Source: Enterococcus_E cecorum_C
GTDB lineage: Bacteria; Bacillota; Bacilli; Lactobacillales; Enterococcaceae
NCBI RefSeq assembly: GCF_052119425.1
Contig: NZ_JBQKFH010000030.1
Span: forward strand, 1 to 31,974
Length of the DNA: 31,974 nt
Reading direction: 5' to 3'
Below the pieces are notes generated by a model. The model saw only the letters and a program-made list of their open reading frames with translations, made no database searches and was not told the DNA's origin. This document shows, in pieces, positions 16,747 through 26,015 of the stretch; positions within the stretch are counted from its first letter, which is position 1; each line of letters begins with the position of its first letter. A program made the position numbers and the translations under genes.

Positions 16747-17883
16747 TTAATCACCCAAAATCTTTTTTATCTTTTCTTTATAAGCAGCAATAACAATATC
16801 CCTAGAAAAATTATCCTCTACATGCTTTCTTCCTGCTGCTCCCATTTTTTCCCTAGTTTCATTATCCATCGCCAAAAACTTTTCTATGGTTTTTACCAAT
16901 GCATCAACATTTCCACCGTGATAGATAAAACCGCTTTTTCCATCAACTACTGTTTCCTGACATCCTGGATTATCCGTTGTGATAAGGAATCGTCCCGAAC
17001 TTGCATTCTCAAGAAGTACATTACTCATACCTTCCCCATATGTACTCGGATGAATAATTGCATGCGCTCTTGCAATCCAAGGCTTTACATCTTTTTGACT
17101 ACCACGGTACTTTATAATTCCTTGTTCTCCTAGAATTCTCAAATCATCTTCATAATGATTTTCAGTTGGTTCAATAAAACCTAACATATTAAACTCCGTA
17201 TTAGTGTAGCTTCTTTTAATCCGTTTAGCTGCCTCGATATAATCATCTACCCCTTTATCATGAAGAACACGGCCAATATAATTAAAAACAATTGTCTCTC
17301 CTGTTTTTCCATCACCACCAGCTGGATAACTCTGGATAGGATACCGGGACAAGTCTACACCTGAACCAGGAATCAGCTTATAATCTCCCTTGACCATACC
17401 AGAATCCACTGCTAGTTTCATATTTGTAGAGTTTTGAAACATTACACAAGCAGCGCCTCGATATGCAAACTTAAACAATCTTAGTATAAAAGCTTTTTTT
17501 ATACCTTTCATATTCACTACAGAACCAATTCCGGTTACGTTATTAATATAAGGAATTCCAAGTGTTCTTGCAGCTACTGACGCATATACATTAGGTTTTG
17601 CTGTATATGTAAGAACAACATCTGGTCGTTCTTTCTTAAATAATTTTCTATAATGAAGGAACAATTTCCCATCGGCAATTACATTTGTTCCCCTTCTGTC
17701 TATTATGGGGTTATCATACCGAAATGGAATATCTTTCATAAGTTCAAACTTTGGGCCATCTGGACATGAAATTAACATTTCATATCCCTCACCTAAAAGT
17801 CCCTCTATCAATTCTTTTCTAAAACAATATACATCATCGTCATTATTAGTTAGTAATGCGATGAGAGGCTTTTTCTTACTCAT
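16747..17883 (-). CDS. Glycosyltransferase family 4 protein (CapM/PglA-like)
   Basis: Predicted 378 residues. The N-terminal ALLTNNDDDVYCFRKELIE, the TYTAKPNVYASVAARTLGIPYINNVTG region and the C-terminal HPSTYGEGMSNVLLENASSGR (E-x7-E) are those of the CapM/PglA-like GT4 group that often adds the second sugar. It follows the phosphoglycosyl transferase gene by 12 bases, which supports that. GAGGGGGC is the ribosome site. Base use and protein style resemble capsule genes of Clostridia, suggesting transfer as a block with the two genes before it. Confidence 0.9.
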   Translation of the reverse strand: MSKKKPLIALLTNNDDDVYCFRKELIEGLLGEGYEMLISCPDGPKFELMKDIPFRYDNPIIDRRGTNVIADGKLFLHYRKLFKKERPDVVLTYTAKPNVYASVAARTLGIPYINNVTGIGSVVNMKGIKKAFILRLFKFAYRGAACVMFQNSTNMKLAVDSGMVKGDYKLIPGSGVDLSRYPIQSYPAGGDGKTGETIVFNYIGRVLHDKGVDDYIEAAKRIKRSYTNTEFNMLGFIEPTENHYEDDLRILGEQGIIKYRGSQKDVKPWIARAHAIIHPSTYGEGMSNVLLENASSGRFLITTDNPGCQETVVDGKSGFIYHGGNVDALVKTIEKFLAMDNETREKMGAAGRKHVEDNFSRDIVIAAYKEKIKKILGD

Positions 17884-17895
17884 TTCTGCCCCCTC

Positions 17896-18600
17896 TTACT
17901 CGTAGTCTTTGCCAAAAACTGCAAATACAGTTCTGAACATTGTCACAATCTCTCCAATAAAGGAAAAATTTCTAATCGCTTCAAGGTTATATTTCATCTT
18001 TCCAGGAAGTACATTTTCAACATATACTCTATCCACATCATCTGCTGCATCTAATAATTCAGCTTCGTCTTTATAGCGAATGCTTGCTTCCGATGTTATT
18101 CCCGCTGGCAAAAGAAGCGTTGCCATATATTCAGGCTTATACTGCTTAACATATTTAACCGCTTCAGGTCTAGTACCGACAAAACTCATATTTCCAGATA
18201 AGATATCAAACACTTGCGGAAACTCATCCAAACGATGATCACGGAGTCTCGCACCAACTCTTGTAATTCGACTATCATTTCCAACAGTAACAGCAGTCCC
18301 TATCTTATCTGCATTAGCAACCATAGTACGAAATTTGTGAATTTTGAAACGCTTACCATATGTAGTAATTCTTTCTTGTCTATAAAACACAGGGCCAGGG
18401 CTATCAAGCTTAATCCATATTGCAAGAACTGCCATTGGTATTGCAAGAATAATAAACATTAGCAAACCAGCAACAAGATCAAATGCACGTTTTAGAAATA
18501 AACTAACTTTTCTTTTCTCTATTATTTTGTAATACTCCTTGACCTCATCACACTTCATGAAATCAGGAAGATCATCCCATTTCTTAAGCATTATCCTCAT
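17896..18600 (-). CDS. Phosphoglycosyl transferase (initiating sugar transferase)
   Basis: Predicted 234 residues, bacterial sugar transferase family (PF02397). One membrane segment (LVAGLLMFIILAIPMAVLAIW, about 42-62) is followed by DSPGPVFYRQERI, KFRTM, DHRLDEFPQ with the catalytic acidic pair, and GTRPEAVKY. It moves a sugar-1-phosphate from a UDP-sugar to undecaprenyl phosphate and starts repeat-unit assembly. The short form lacks the extra N-terminal membrane helices of WbaP. It follows the aminotransferase by 3 bases. A start three codons later (18591, MLKKWDD) has equally good ribosome-site spacing. The sugar may be the one made by the neighbouring dehydratase and aminotransferase. Confidence 0.93.
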   Translation of the reverse strand: MRIMLKKWDDLPDFMKCDEVKEYYKIIEKRKVSLFLKRAFDLVAGLLMFIILAIPMAVLAIWIKLDSPGPVFYRQERITTYGKRFKIHKFRTMVANADKIGTAVTVGNDSRITRVGARLRDHRLDEFPQVFDILSGNMSFVGTRPEAVKYVKQYKPEYMATLLLPAGITSEASIRYKDEAELLDAADDVDRVYVENVLPGKMKYNLEAIRNFSFIGEIVTMFRTVFAVFGKDYE

Positions 18601-18603
18601 TCC

Positions 18604-19863
18604 TTATTTCAAGTATTCTCTAACCACATCTCTAAAGTTCTCAACTACATAATCGATATCCTCGTCACTTAACTTTGTATGAAGCGGAAGTGTGATCAGA
18701 TTCTCGTAGTACGCATAGGCATTCGGGAAATCTTTGATGTCCCAACCCATTGTCTTATATGCTGTCATCATCGGAAGTGGTTTATAATGTACATTCGTAC
18801 TTACCCCGCGCTCAGCAAGCTTGATGATGATTTCTCTTCTAACCTCATCAGAAGCCCCTGGAATACGTGTCAAGTAAAGATGGTTAGAACTCTGAAAATT
18901 CTCTCCAGTATGTGCAAGATGCATCACACCAAGCTCATCACAAAGAGCATCGTACTTAGCAATAATCTCTTTTCTTCTTTCAAGAATCCCTGGATAACGG
19001 TCAAGCTGTCTTAAGCCAATAGCTGCCATAATATCAGTCATGTTACACTTATACCAAGGACCAACAATGTCATACTCCCATGCACCAATTTGAGTTTTTG
19101 CAAGAGCATCTTTACTCTGACCATGAAGACTATAAAGCTGATACTGCTTATACATTTCATCATTATCAATACCTGGAATATCTCTCCAGGTAGAAGCTCC
19201 ACCTTCAGCGGTAGTGAAATTTTTCACCGCATGGAACGAAAAATCTGTAAAATCAGCAATTTCACCAGCCATCTTACCGTTTCTGCTTGCACCAAGGCTG
19301 TGTGCTCCATCTGCGAAAACAATTACACGACCAATAGCCTGCTGAATTCTTGCTCCAAGAGAATCCCCTTCTTTAGCTTTGAAAAGAGACTTCTTGCTTT
19401 CTACTACTTCAAAAAGGCGATCATAGTCAGCAATAATTCCACCAAGATCTACAGCTACAATTGCTTTAGTCTTTTCAGTAATAGCTTCAGCTACTTTTTC
19501 ATAATCCATCTCGCAGTTATCTACCTGGCTGTCTACAAAAATTACTTTTGCTCCGCAATGAATTGCAGCGGATGCTGATGCGGTATATGTATAGGCAGGA
19601 ACAATGACTTCATCTCCCTCACCAATACCACAAATACGGAAATTAAGTTCTTCAGCAGCAGTCGCGGAATTAAGACATACGACTTTCGATGTATGGCAAA
19701 ACTCTGCAAGTCTTCTCTCTAATTCTTTTGTTCTTGGACCTGTTGTAATCCATCCAGAACGTAATGCTTCTGCAACATCAGCGATTTCTAATTCAGAAAT
19801 ATCAGGTGGGCTGAATGGAATGTTTCTCTTATTCATCTCATTAATCTTTTCAGCAGTAGCCAT
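18604..19863 (-). CDS. DegT/DnrJ/EryC1/StrS-type sugar aminotransferase
   Basis: Predicted 419 residues, PLP-dependent fold type I, complete. It has LNSATAAEELNFR near 64, DGAHSLGA for the aspartate that holds the PLP nitrogen, and FHAVKNFTTAEGGA with the Schiff-base lysine. The RGVSTNVHYKPLP near 345-360 is the usual C-terminal signature. It transfers an amino group to a 4-keto sugar nucleotide, most simply the product of the CapD/PglF-like dehydratase encoded upstream. AGGAGG precedes the ATG. It is slightly longer than usual. It begins a block with a composition unlike the gene before it, and follows a truncated gene of its own superfamily. Confidence 0.92.
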   Translation of the reverse strand: MATAEKINEMNKRNIPFSPPDISELEIADVAEALRSGWITTGPRTKELERRLAEFCHTSKVVCLNSATAAEELNFRICGIGEGDEVIVPAYTYTASASAAIHCGAKVIFVDSQVDNCEMDYEKVAEAITEKTKAIVAVDLGGIIADYDRLFEVVESKKSLFKAKEGDSLGARIQQAIGRVIVFADGAHSLGASRNGKMAGEIADFTDFSFHAVKNFTTAEGGASTWRDIPGIDNDEMYKQYQLYSLHGQSKDALAKTQIGAWEYDIVGPWYKCNMTDIMAAIGLRQLDRYPGILERRKEIIAKYDALCDELGVMHLAHTGENFQSSNHLYLTRIPGASDEVRREIIIKLAERGVSTNVHYKPLPMMTAYKTMGWDIKDFPNAYAYYENLITLPLHTKLSDEDIDYVVENFRDVVREYLK

Positions 19864-19975
19864 TTTTTGTATTTCCTCCTGGGATTTTCTCCCTCTATAT
19901 TGGTCTGTATCACAGACGAAATCTCAGCTTCAAAAGTGCCCATCTATTCTTCCGGCACCATACTAGTTAGGCCTA

Positions 19976-20560
19976 TTAAGCCGTTAAATTATTTCCATTA
20001 AAAGAAATAGCATTAAAGGCGCCAAATTGTCCTGTTTGCTTTCCTTTATATGTAGCTCCCAATGATTCAGCGGCATCTTCTACTAGAATTGCATCATATT
20101 TCTTACATATTGCTTTTATTTCATCCACTTTGGCTGGTGTACCATAAAGATGCACCAATACAACTACCTTTACATCTGGATATAGCTCAAAAGCTTTTTC
20201 CAATGCTATTGGATCCATATTCCAAGTATCGTACTCACTATCAATAAATATCGGAATACCACCTTCATATACTACAGGATTAACAGTTGCACTAAAAGTC
20301 ACATCAGAACAAAATACCTTGTCTCCCGGTTTAACACCTGCAAGTTTAATAGAAAAATGTAAGGCTGATGTTCCGGAGGATAACGCTACAGCATGTTTTA
20401 CCCCTATTTTCTCACTTATCATACGTTCAACTTCATCTATATTCTTCCCAACTGTTGACATCCAATTAGTTTCATATGCTTCTGTAATATATTTTAATTC
20501 ATCACCATGCATGGTTGGTGATGATATCCATACTTTCTGTTCAAAGGGTTTAAAATTCAT
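19976..20560 (-). pseudogene. Truncated DegT/PglE-type sugar aminotransferase
   Basis: A 194-residue frame matching the N-terminal half of DegT aminotransferases of about 390 residues: SSGTSALHFSIKLAGVKPGD, VHLYGTP, VEDAAESLGATYKGK and FGAFNAISFNGN. It ends NGNNLTA and stop exactly where the family continues with NK and the PLP lysine, so the catalytic lysine and the C-terminal half are missing. The residues up to NGN are undamaged, so the break looks recent. Downstream sequence (19864-19975) does not continue the protein in any frame I read; it leads into a different, complete aminotransferase. This is best read as a recombination joint where a foreign cassette replaced the rest of the gene. 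The product should be inactive as an aminotransferase. Confidence 0.85.
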
Positions 20561-20581
20561 TCTATTTAACTTCTTTCACTA

Positions 20582-22423
20582 TTATTTATTTGAGGCATTT
20601 GCAAACTCAACAACTTTTTTTCCTACCACATTTGGTTGACTAAAATCTAAAGTTTTTACAAATTCATCAACTTGTTCTAAACTAAATCCATTTATATTTC
20701 CAACAAATATTTTATCAAATACTTGCTGATCATTGCGCTCTTTATCCAAAAGTAATTCTTCGTACAGTTTTTCGCCTGGGCGTATTCCAGATTCTATAAT
20801 TTGAATTTCATCCTCAGAAGAACCACTCATCTTAATCATTTGTTTTGCTAAATCAAGAATTTTTACCGGTTCACCCATATCGAGGATAAATATTTCTCCA
20901 CCTTTAGCCAATGCACCTGACTGAATTACCAATCTACTTGCTTCTGATATAGTCATAAAATATCTTGTCATTCGAAAATCCGTAACTGTTACTGGCCCAC
21001 CTTTAGCAATTTGCTCTCTAAAGACCGGAATAACACTTCCTCTTGAACCAAGTACATTTCCAAAACGAACTGCAGAAAATTTGGTATGACCTTCTTCATT
21101 TAGACCAGTTACAATCATTTCAGCAATTCGCTTGGTTGAGCCCATAACATTTGGTGGATTATTTGCTTTATCTGTTGAAACCATTACAAAACTTCCAACT
21201 TCATGCAGTTTAGCTGACTCAGCTACATTTCTTGTACCAATCACATTATTTTTCACAGCTTCAACAGGATTATACTCCATTAGTGGAACATGCTTATGTG
21301 CAGCTGCATGATAGACAATATCAGGGTGATACATTTCCATAATCATATCAATTCTAGGACGATCTTGCACATCAGCAATAATTGGAATAATCTCCGTTTC
21401 TTTATTTCTATATTTATTCTGCAATTCTCTATTAATTAAATAGATAGAGTTTTCCCCATGCCCTAATAAGAGCAATTTTTTTGGATTAAAACGCATTACT
21501 TGTCGACAAATTTCGGAACCAATTGATCCACCTGCACCTGTAACCAATATTACTTTGTTCGTAATTTTCTCTTTGATTTGTTCAATATCCAATTTCACTT
21601 CTTCTCGACCTAGTAAATCTACTACATCTATATCTTTTAGTTTAGAGAAATTTACTTTACCTTCAGCAATTTCTTCCATTGAAGGCATGATATTCAATTT
21701 AAACCCAAGAGATTGAGACAAGTCAAACAATTCATTCAATCTATGTTTTGAAATTGAAGGAATTGCTACAGTAAGCATATCAACCTCATTTTCATTTATT
21801 AATTTATTAAGGTCAGAAGTTGTCCCCAAAACCTTAATGCCATTTAAATATGTACCGACTTTATTCACATCATCATCAATGATTCCTGAAATTTTTACTT
21901 TTTCAGTATTTTTCGTTGATAGCAGGCTATTTATTAATACTCTACCACCTTCACCCGCACCCATAATAAGGATGTTATGAGTATATCTTGTCTTGTTTCT
22001 TTGTCTTAATTCAACAATCAGGCGCCACACCAGACGAGTTGCTACAATTAAAAAAGTCATCAAAATAAATTGAAAAGCCAACAGTCTTCTATGTTCAAAT
22101 AATGGTATAAAGAGACTTGATATATATTCAATCAACGTTGTACAAAAGGTTGCTGCCGTAATTGCGTTTATCTCGCCGAGATTCGTATATCGATTAATTC
22201 TAGTGAATACTTTAAATATACTTCCAAATATAAGATAAAGTATAACTGAAGTGATCGTTAGCGTAAGGTATTCTTTTTCAAAAAAAGCAGAAAAAGGCTG
22301 CAGAAAAAGCAAACTTCCTAAAGCAGATATCCCAACTAAAATCGAATCTAATATCACTAATATTGCAATCTTTCTTTTTCTAGACAAATAAAGCACTATT
22401 TCCACTCCCAAAAATATAAACAT
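20582..22423 (-). CDS. CapD/PglF/EpsC-type UDP-sugar 4,6-dehydratase (membrane-bound)
   Basis: Predicted 613 residues. Four membrane segments (about 1-125), then a nucleotide-binding domain (MGAGEGGRVL, about 153), then the SDR dehydratase domain from about 285 with VTGAGGSIGSE, AAAHKHVPLME and STDKANNPPNVMGSTKR, in which Met-Lys replace Tyr-x3-Lys as in PglF/FlaA1. It turns UDP-GlcNAc into the 4-keto-6-deoxy sugar, for an amino sugar such as bacillosamine or FucNAc4N. A GTG at 22396, behind GGGAG, would give a more usual N-terminus. It stands first in the long operon, with a good promoter upstream. Confidence 0.92.
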   Translation of the reverse strand: MFIFLGVEIVLYLSRKRKIAILVILDSILVGISALGSLLFLQPFSAFFEKEYLTLTITSVILYLIFGSIFKVFTRINRYTNLGEINAITAATFCTTLIEYISSLFIPLFEHRRLLAFQFILMTFLIVATRLVWRLIVELRQRNKTRYTHNILIMGAGEGGRVLINSLLSTKNTEKVKISGIIDDDVNKVGTYLNGIKVLGTTSDLNKLINENEVDMLTVAIPSISKHRLNELFDLSQSLGFKLNIMPSMEEIAEGKVNFSKLKDIDVVDLLGREEVKLDIEQIKEKITNKVILVTGAGGSIGSEICRQVMRFNPKKLLLLGHGENSIYLINRELQNKYRNKETEIIPIIADVQDRPRIDMIMEMYHPDIVYHAAAHKHVPLMEYNPVEAVKNNVIGTRNVAESAKLHEVGSFVMVSTDKANNPPNVMGSTKRIAEMIVTGLNEEGHTKFSAVRFGNVLGSRGSVIPVFREQIAKGGPVTVTDFRMTRYFMTISEASRLVIQSGALAKGGEIFILDMGEPVKILDLAKQMIKMSGSSEDEIQIIESGIRPGEKLYEELLLDKERNDQQVFDKIFVGNINGFSLEQVDEFVKTLDFSQPNVVGKKVVEFANASNK

Positions 22424-22485
22424 CTTTCACGTTTATCTAATAATAAAAAATCGAACTATTTTTCCATAAATTTGACCATATCAAC

Positions 22486-22514
22486 AGATTACCATTTACA
22501 CGTTGACATATCAA
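22486..22514 (-). promoter_or_regulatory. Promoter of the long polysaccharide operon
   Basis: On the minus strand TTGATA (22509-22514), a 17-base spacer and TAATCT (22486-22491). It lies about 63 bases before the first gene's ATG at 22423. A second TTGATA a little closer gives a poorer -10. Confidence 0.55.
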
Positions 22515-23005
22515 GATTTATTTTACAATAATTTTCATAAAATAACTATTCATCTATTTTATTCTAAGATAAACTCAGATTTATTAAAGCTTAAACGTAC
22601 AAAATATAATGTTACATTTCCAATACAACATGTTAACTTCTTGACACATTCCTATGAAGAGCAATCCTAAATCATTATATAAGAATCTCACCAAAATATT
22701 TTGGGGGAGAATTTTTATACAAAAAAAAAGAGCGAACTTCCCAAACACATTTTGAAAGGTAGATCAAGAACGAAAATCTTATGACAAATTGAACAATTAA
22801 TAAAAAACTAAGAAAATCCGAATAATCAACTTGATTATTAATCAAATCAATGCTGAATATGCGGATTATTTTAAGAATCATTTTATATTAGGGACTGATG
22901 TGGCAACTCCTACTACAATACATTTTATTAAAATCAATACAGAGTGTATTCTAATCGAATTAGCACACATCAATATCTTCAATTAATATTGAATAATACA
23001 AAAGA

Positions 23006-23040
23006 ATGATTCTATCCCCATTTCAAATAGATAGAATCAT
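23006..23040 (-). terminator. Terminator downstream of the epimerase gene
   Basis: Perfect 11-bp inverted repeat, ATGATTCTATC (23006-23016) and GATAGAATCAT (23030-23040), loop of 13. On the minus strand it runs into TCTTTTGTATT. It separates the dehydrogenase-epimerase unit from the long operon, though it lies 340 bases past the epimerase stop. Confidence 0.65.
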
Positions 23041-23379
23041 CCTCTAAATATTGTAACTACTTTTAGCAATTTTTAGGTATTAGTTTGAATGAATTCGCAC
23101 ATGTTTCAACTATAGTTTTAGTGATTACTCCATACTTTCGATTCCCTTCATTTTCCCAACTAGCTGTAATCAAAATAAATTGTTTATATAATTGTTGTAT
23201 AACGATGTATAACAATTTTACATTTTAGTCATATGCAAAGTAATAACAATAATCATTTCGTTTTTAATTAATCTTGGTTTTCTTGATGAGTCATCATACA
23301 ATGATTTGATATAGTATACTGATAGATATATATTCACTTTATCTATTCCACCTTAACAGCCCCAAACAAAAAAACTTTT

Positions 23380-24462
23380 CTATTTATAAAACTCTTTATA
23401 CCATTCCGCAAATTTTCTAAGTCCGGCTCTCAAGCTAGTATTTGGTTTGAAATCAAAATCTTTCTCTAAAGCTGAAGTATCCGCGTATGTCACAGGCACA
23501 TCACCTGGTTGCATTGGAACTAACTTTTTATGCGTCTCAAAATCATAGTCTTTGGGTAATACTTTGGCTCTAACCAATTCTTCTTGCAGTATATTAACAA
23601 AATCCAACAAATTTTCAGGCTGACTATTACCAATATTATAAACAGCATATGGCGGAACTGGTAAGCCATCTTCTCCCATTTTCTTTTCAGGAGCTCCTTG
23701 CATTACTCGAATAACCCCTTCCACAATATCATCTACATAAGTAAAATCACGTTTGCAATTACCATAGTTAAAGATTTGTATCGTTTCTCCATTAATTAAT
23801 TTATTTGTAAATCCAAAGTATGCCATATCTGGTCTACCTGCGGGACCATAAACTGTAAAAAATCTTAATCCAGTAGATGGAATATTGTATAGTTTACTAT
23901 AAGAATGTGCCATCAATTCATTTGATTTTTTTGTTGCAGCATATAACGATACTGGATTATCCACTTTATCATCTGTAGAATAAGGGACCTTTTTATTACT
24001 TCCATATACTGAAGAAGAAGAAGCATATACTAAATGTTCTACTCCGTCCTTCTCTCCATCATAAGAATGGCGACACGCTTCCAAAATATTATAAAAGCCA
24101 ATCAAATTACTCTGAATATAAGCATCAGGATTGCTAATAGAATATCTTACTCCCGCCTGTGCAGCCAAATTTACGACAATTTGAGGCTGAAATTCGTTAA
24201 AGATATCATCTATTAACTTTCTATCAGAAATATCTCCTTCTATCATCTTTACTGATTTATCGACATGATTTGATAGTTCTAATTGAATTTGCTCAACACG
24301 CCATTTTTTTAGTGAAAGATCATAATATTCATTCATATTATCAATTGAAATTATTTGAACACCCTCAACTTTTTTTAACAGCGCTAAGATTAAATTCGAA
24401 CCAATAAATCCTGCACCACCAGTAATCAGTATTTTCTTATTTGTTAAATCTATTCTTTCCAT
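23380..24462 (-). CDS. NAD-dependent sugar epimerase, probably UDP-glucuronate 4-epimerase
   Basis: Predicted 360 residues, extended SDR family. NAD loop GGAGFIG (15-21), AAQAGVRYSI, SSSVYGSNKKVPY and YAATKKSNE with Tyr-x3-Lys, then GLRFFTVYGPAGRPDMA. The AGVRYS and GPAGRPDMA stretches are typical of UDP-glucuronate 4-epimerases (CapI/LspL type), which make UDP-GalA. It starts 10 bases after the dehydrogenase gene, which would supply UDP-GlcA, so the pair fits a two-step path. A UDP-GlcNAc or other 4-epimerase is less likely. Confidence 0.85.
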   Translation of the reverse strand: MERIDLTNKKILITGGAGFIGSNLILALLKKVEGVQIISIDNMNEYYDLSLKKWRVEQIQLELSNHVDKSVKMIEGDISDRKLIDDIFNEFQPQIVVNLAAQAGVRYSISNPDAYIQSNLIGFYNILEACRHSYDGEKDGVEHLVYASSSSVYGSNKKVPYSTDDKVDNPVSLYAATKKSNELMAHSYSKLYNIPSTGLRFFTVYGPAGRPDMAYFGFTNKLINGETIQIFNYGNCKRDFTYVDDIVEGVIRVMQGAPEKKMGEDGLPVPPYAVYNIGNSQPENLLDFVNILQEELVRAKVLPKDYDFETHKKLVPMQPGDVPVTYADTSALEKDFDFKPNTSLRAGLRKFAEWYKEFYK

Positions 24463-24472
24463 AATCTATCTC

Positions 24473-25948
24473 TTAATCCCTTCTGAAGATATCTCTTGTA
24501 TATATTTTATCCATTACATCTTCTAAACTATTGTCAAATCGATTAGCAATGATAGCGTGTGACTGTTTCTTAAATTTATCAAGATTATTTACTACTTTAC
24601 TACCAAAGAAAGTTTCGCCATCCTTTAAAGTTGGCTCAAAAATGATAACTTTCGCCCCCTTTGCCTTAATTCGTTTCATAACCCCTTGTATTGAACTTTG
24701 TCTAAAGTTGTCTGAATTACTTTTCATCGTTAAACGATAAACACCGATAACGACTTCTTTTTCTTTATTTGGATCCCAAGAACTGTTAGATTGATAAGCT
24801 CCAGCAATTTCAAGCACCCGGTCGGCGATAAAGTCTTTTCTAGTGCGATTACTTTCGACAATGGCCGTCATCATGTTTTGTGGGATATCTTGGAAGTTAG
24901 CCAATAGCTGCTTAGTATCTTTAGGTAAGCAATATCCCCCATAACCAAAACTTGGATTATTGTAATGTGTACCGATACGTGGATCTAGACAAACTCCTTC
25001 GATAATTTGTTGGGTATTGAGGCCTTTTGATTCGGCATAGGTATCTAATTCGTTGAAATAAGAGACGCGTAACGCAAGGTAAGTATTCGCAAATAATTTT
25101 ACTGCTTCTGCTTCAGTAAAGCCCATAAACAGCGTCGGAATGGCTTGTTTGATGGCACCTTGTTGTAAAAGAGCCGCAAAGATTTCAGCTTGATTGCGAC
25201 TAATTTCATCACACCCGACAATAATTCTAGATGGATATAAATTATCATATAATGCCTTTGATTCGCGTAAAAATTCTGGACTGAATAATAGATTCGCTGT
25301 CTGATATTTGGCGCGGACGCTTTGTGTATAACCTACTGGGATCGTCGATTTGATAATCATTGTAGTATCTGGATTTACCGCTAAGACCTCTTCAATGACC
25401 GACTCTACTGCCGAGGTGTCGAAATAATTCTTTTGTGGGTCATAGTTGGTTGGTGCCGCAATTACCACAAAATCAGCCTCTTGATAGGCGGATTTGCCAT
25501 CTAGGGTTGCCGTCAAGTTTAATTCTTTTTCGGCGAGATATTTTTCGATATAGTCATCTTGAATCGGGGATTTACGTTGATTGATTAATTCGACCTTTTC
25601 AGGAATGATATCGACGGCCACAACTTCATGGTGCTGGGCTAAAAGAGTCGCAATCGATAAGCCCACATAACCAGTCCCTGCCACGGCAATTTTATATTGC
25701 TTTTGACTAGCAAGTTGAGCAAGTTTGTTCTCTCCTTGAGTGATAAATAGCTCGGTTGGATCAAACTGTAAGACTTCAGAAAGATTCTCTAACTGCTCGA
25801 TTGATGGCGTGTATTCTTGATTTTCAATGCGACCAATCATTAGGCGGTTGATGCCGGTTTTTTCAGCTAATTGAGCCTGCGTAAGTCCGAAATCTTTGCG
25901 GCGTTTTAAGATTTTTTCTGCCAATAGTTCACGAGATAGTTTTTTCAT
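24473..25948 (-). CDS. UDP-glucose/nucleotide-sugar dehydrogenase with N-terminal XRE helix-turn-helix
   Basis: Predicted 491 residues in one unbroken frame. Residues about 8-68 are an XRE/Cro-type helix-turn-helix (LTQAQLAEKTGINRLMIGRI, then PSIEQLENLSEVL). From about 85 comes a nucleotide-sugar dehydrogenase: Rossmann GTGYVG (91-96), FSPEFLRES, and GYGGYCLPKD with the catalytic cysteine (about 340). The dehydrogenase part oxidises UDP-glucose to UDP-glucuronate (or a related sugar), for the epimerase encoded 10 bases downstream. GGAGGGG lies just before the ATG, so the DNA-binding part is really translated. Normal dehydrogenases are about 390-450 residues without this part. It may be an autoregulator: a dyad covers its own -10 box. 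That is inference. I am sure of both domains, less of the exact substrate. Confidence 0.9.
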   Translation of the reverse strand: MKKLSRELLAEKILKRRKDFGLTQAQLAEKTGINRLMIGRIENQEYTPSIEQLENLSEVLQFDPTELFITQGENKLAQLASQKQYKIAVAGTGYVGLSIATLLAQHHEVVAVDIIPEKVELINQRKSPIQDDYIEKYLAEKELNLTATLDGKSAYQEADFVVIAAPTNYDPQKNYFDTSAVESVIEEVLAVNPDTTMIIKSTIPVGYTQSVRAKYQTANLLFSPEFLRESKALYDNLYPSRIIVGCDEISRNQAEIFAALLQQGAIKQAIPTLFMGFTEAEAVKLFANTYLALRVSYFNELDTYAESKGLNTQQIIEGVCLDPRIGTHYNNPSFGYGGYCLPKDTKQLLANFQDIPQNMMTAIVESNRTRKDFIADRVLEIAGAYQSNSSWDPNKEKEVVIGVYRLTMKSNSDNFRQSSIQGVMKRIKAKGAKVIIFEPTLKDGETFFGSKVVNNLDKFKKQSHAIIANRFDNSLEDVMDKIYTRDIFRRD

Positions 25949-26015
25949 ATATAGCCCCTCCGAATGATTGTATTAATATCATCTAATTTAATAATTTCTT
26001 ACAATAGGTAACATA

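Larger units (their letters stand above)
22424..23379. other. Long gap between the two parts of the polysaccharide locus
   Basis: About 950 AT-rich bases with no gene I trust. Contents: the promoter for the long operon (22486-22514), an imperfect hairpin at about 22807-22864 with AATCCG/CGGATT ends, a motif shared with another gap (22889-22921), and the terminator of the epimerase unit (23006-23040). A minus-strand frame at about 23054-23220, without a start or ribosome site, reads smoothly (ITASWENEGNRKYGVITK) and may be the tail of a lost gene. The gap is where the regulator/kinase genes of other capsule loci could have been lost; this is inference. Confidence 0.5.

Noticed and set aside
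19090..19578. A 162-codon plus-strand frame opposite the aminotransferase gene
   Set aside because: Shadow of a complete DegT gene on the other strand; serine- and cysteine-rich composition with no family features.
22675..22881. A 68-codon minus-strand frame in the capsule gap
   Set aside because: AT-driven hydrophobic composition, no ribosome site and no recognisable family.
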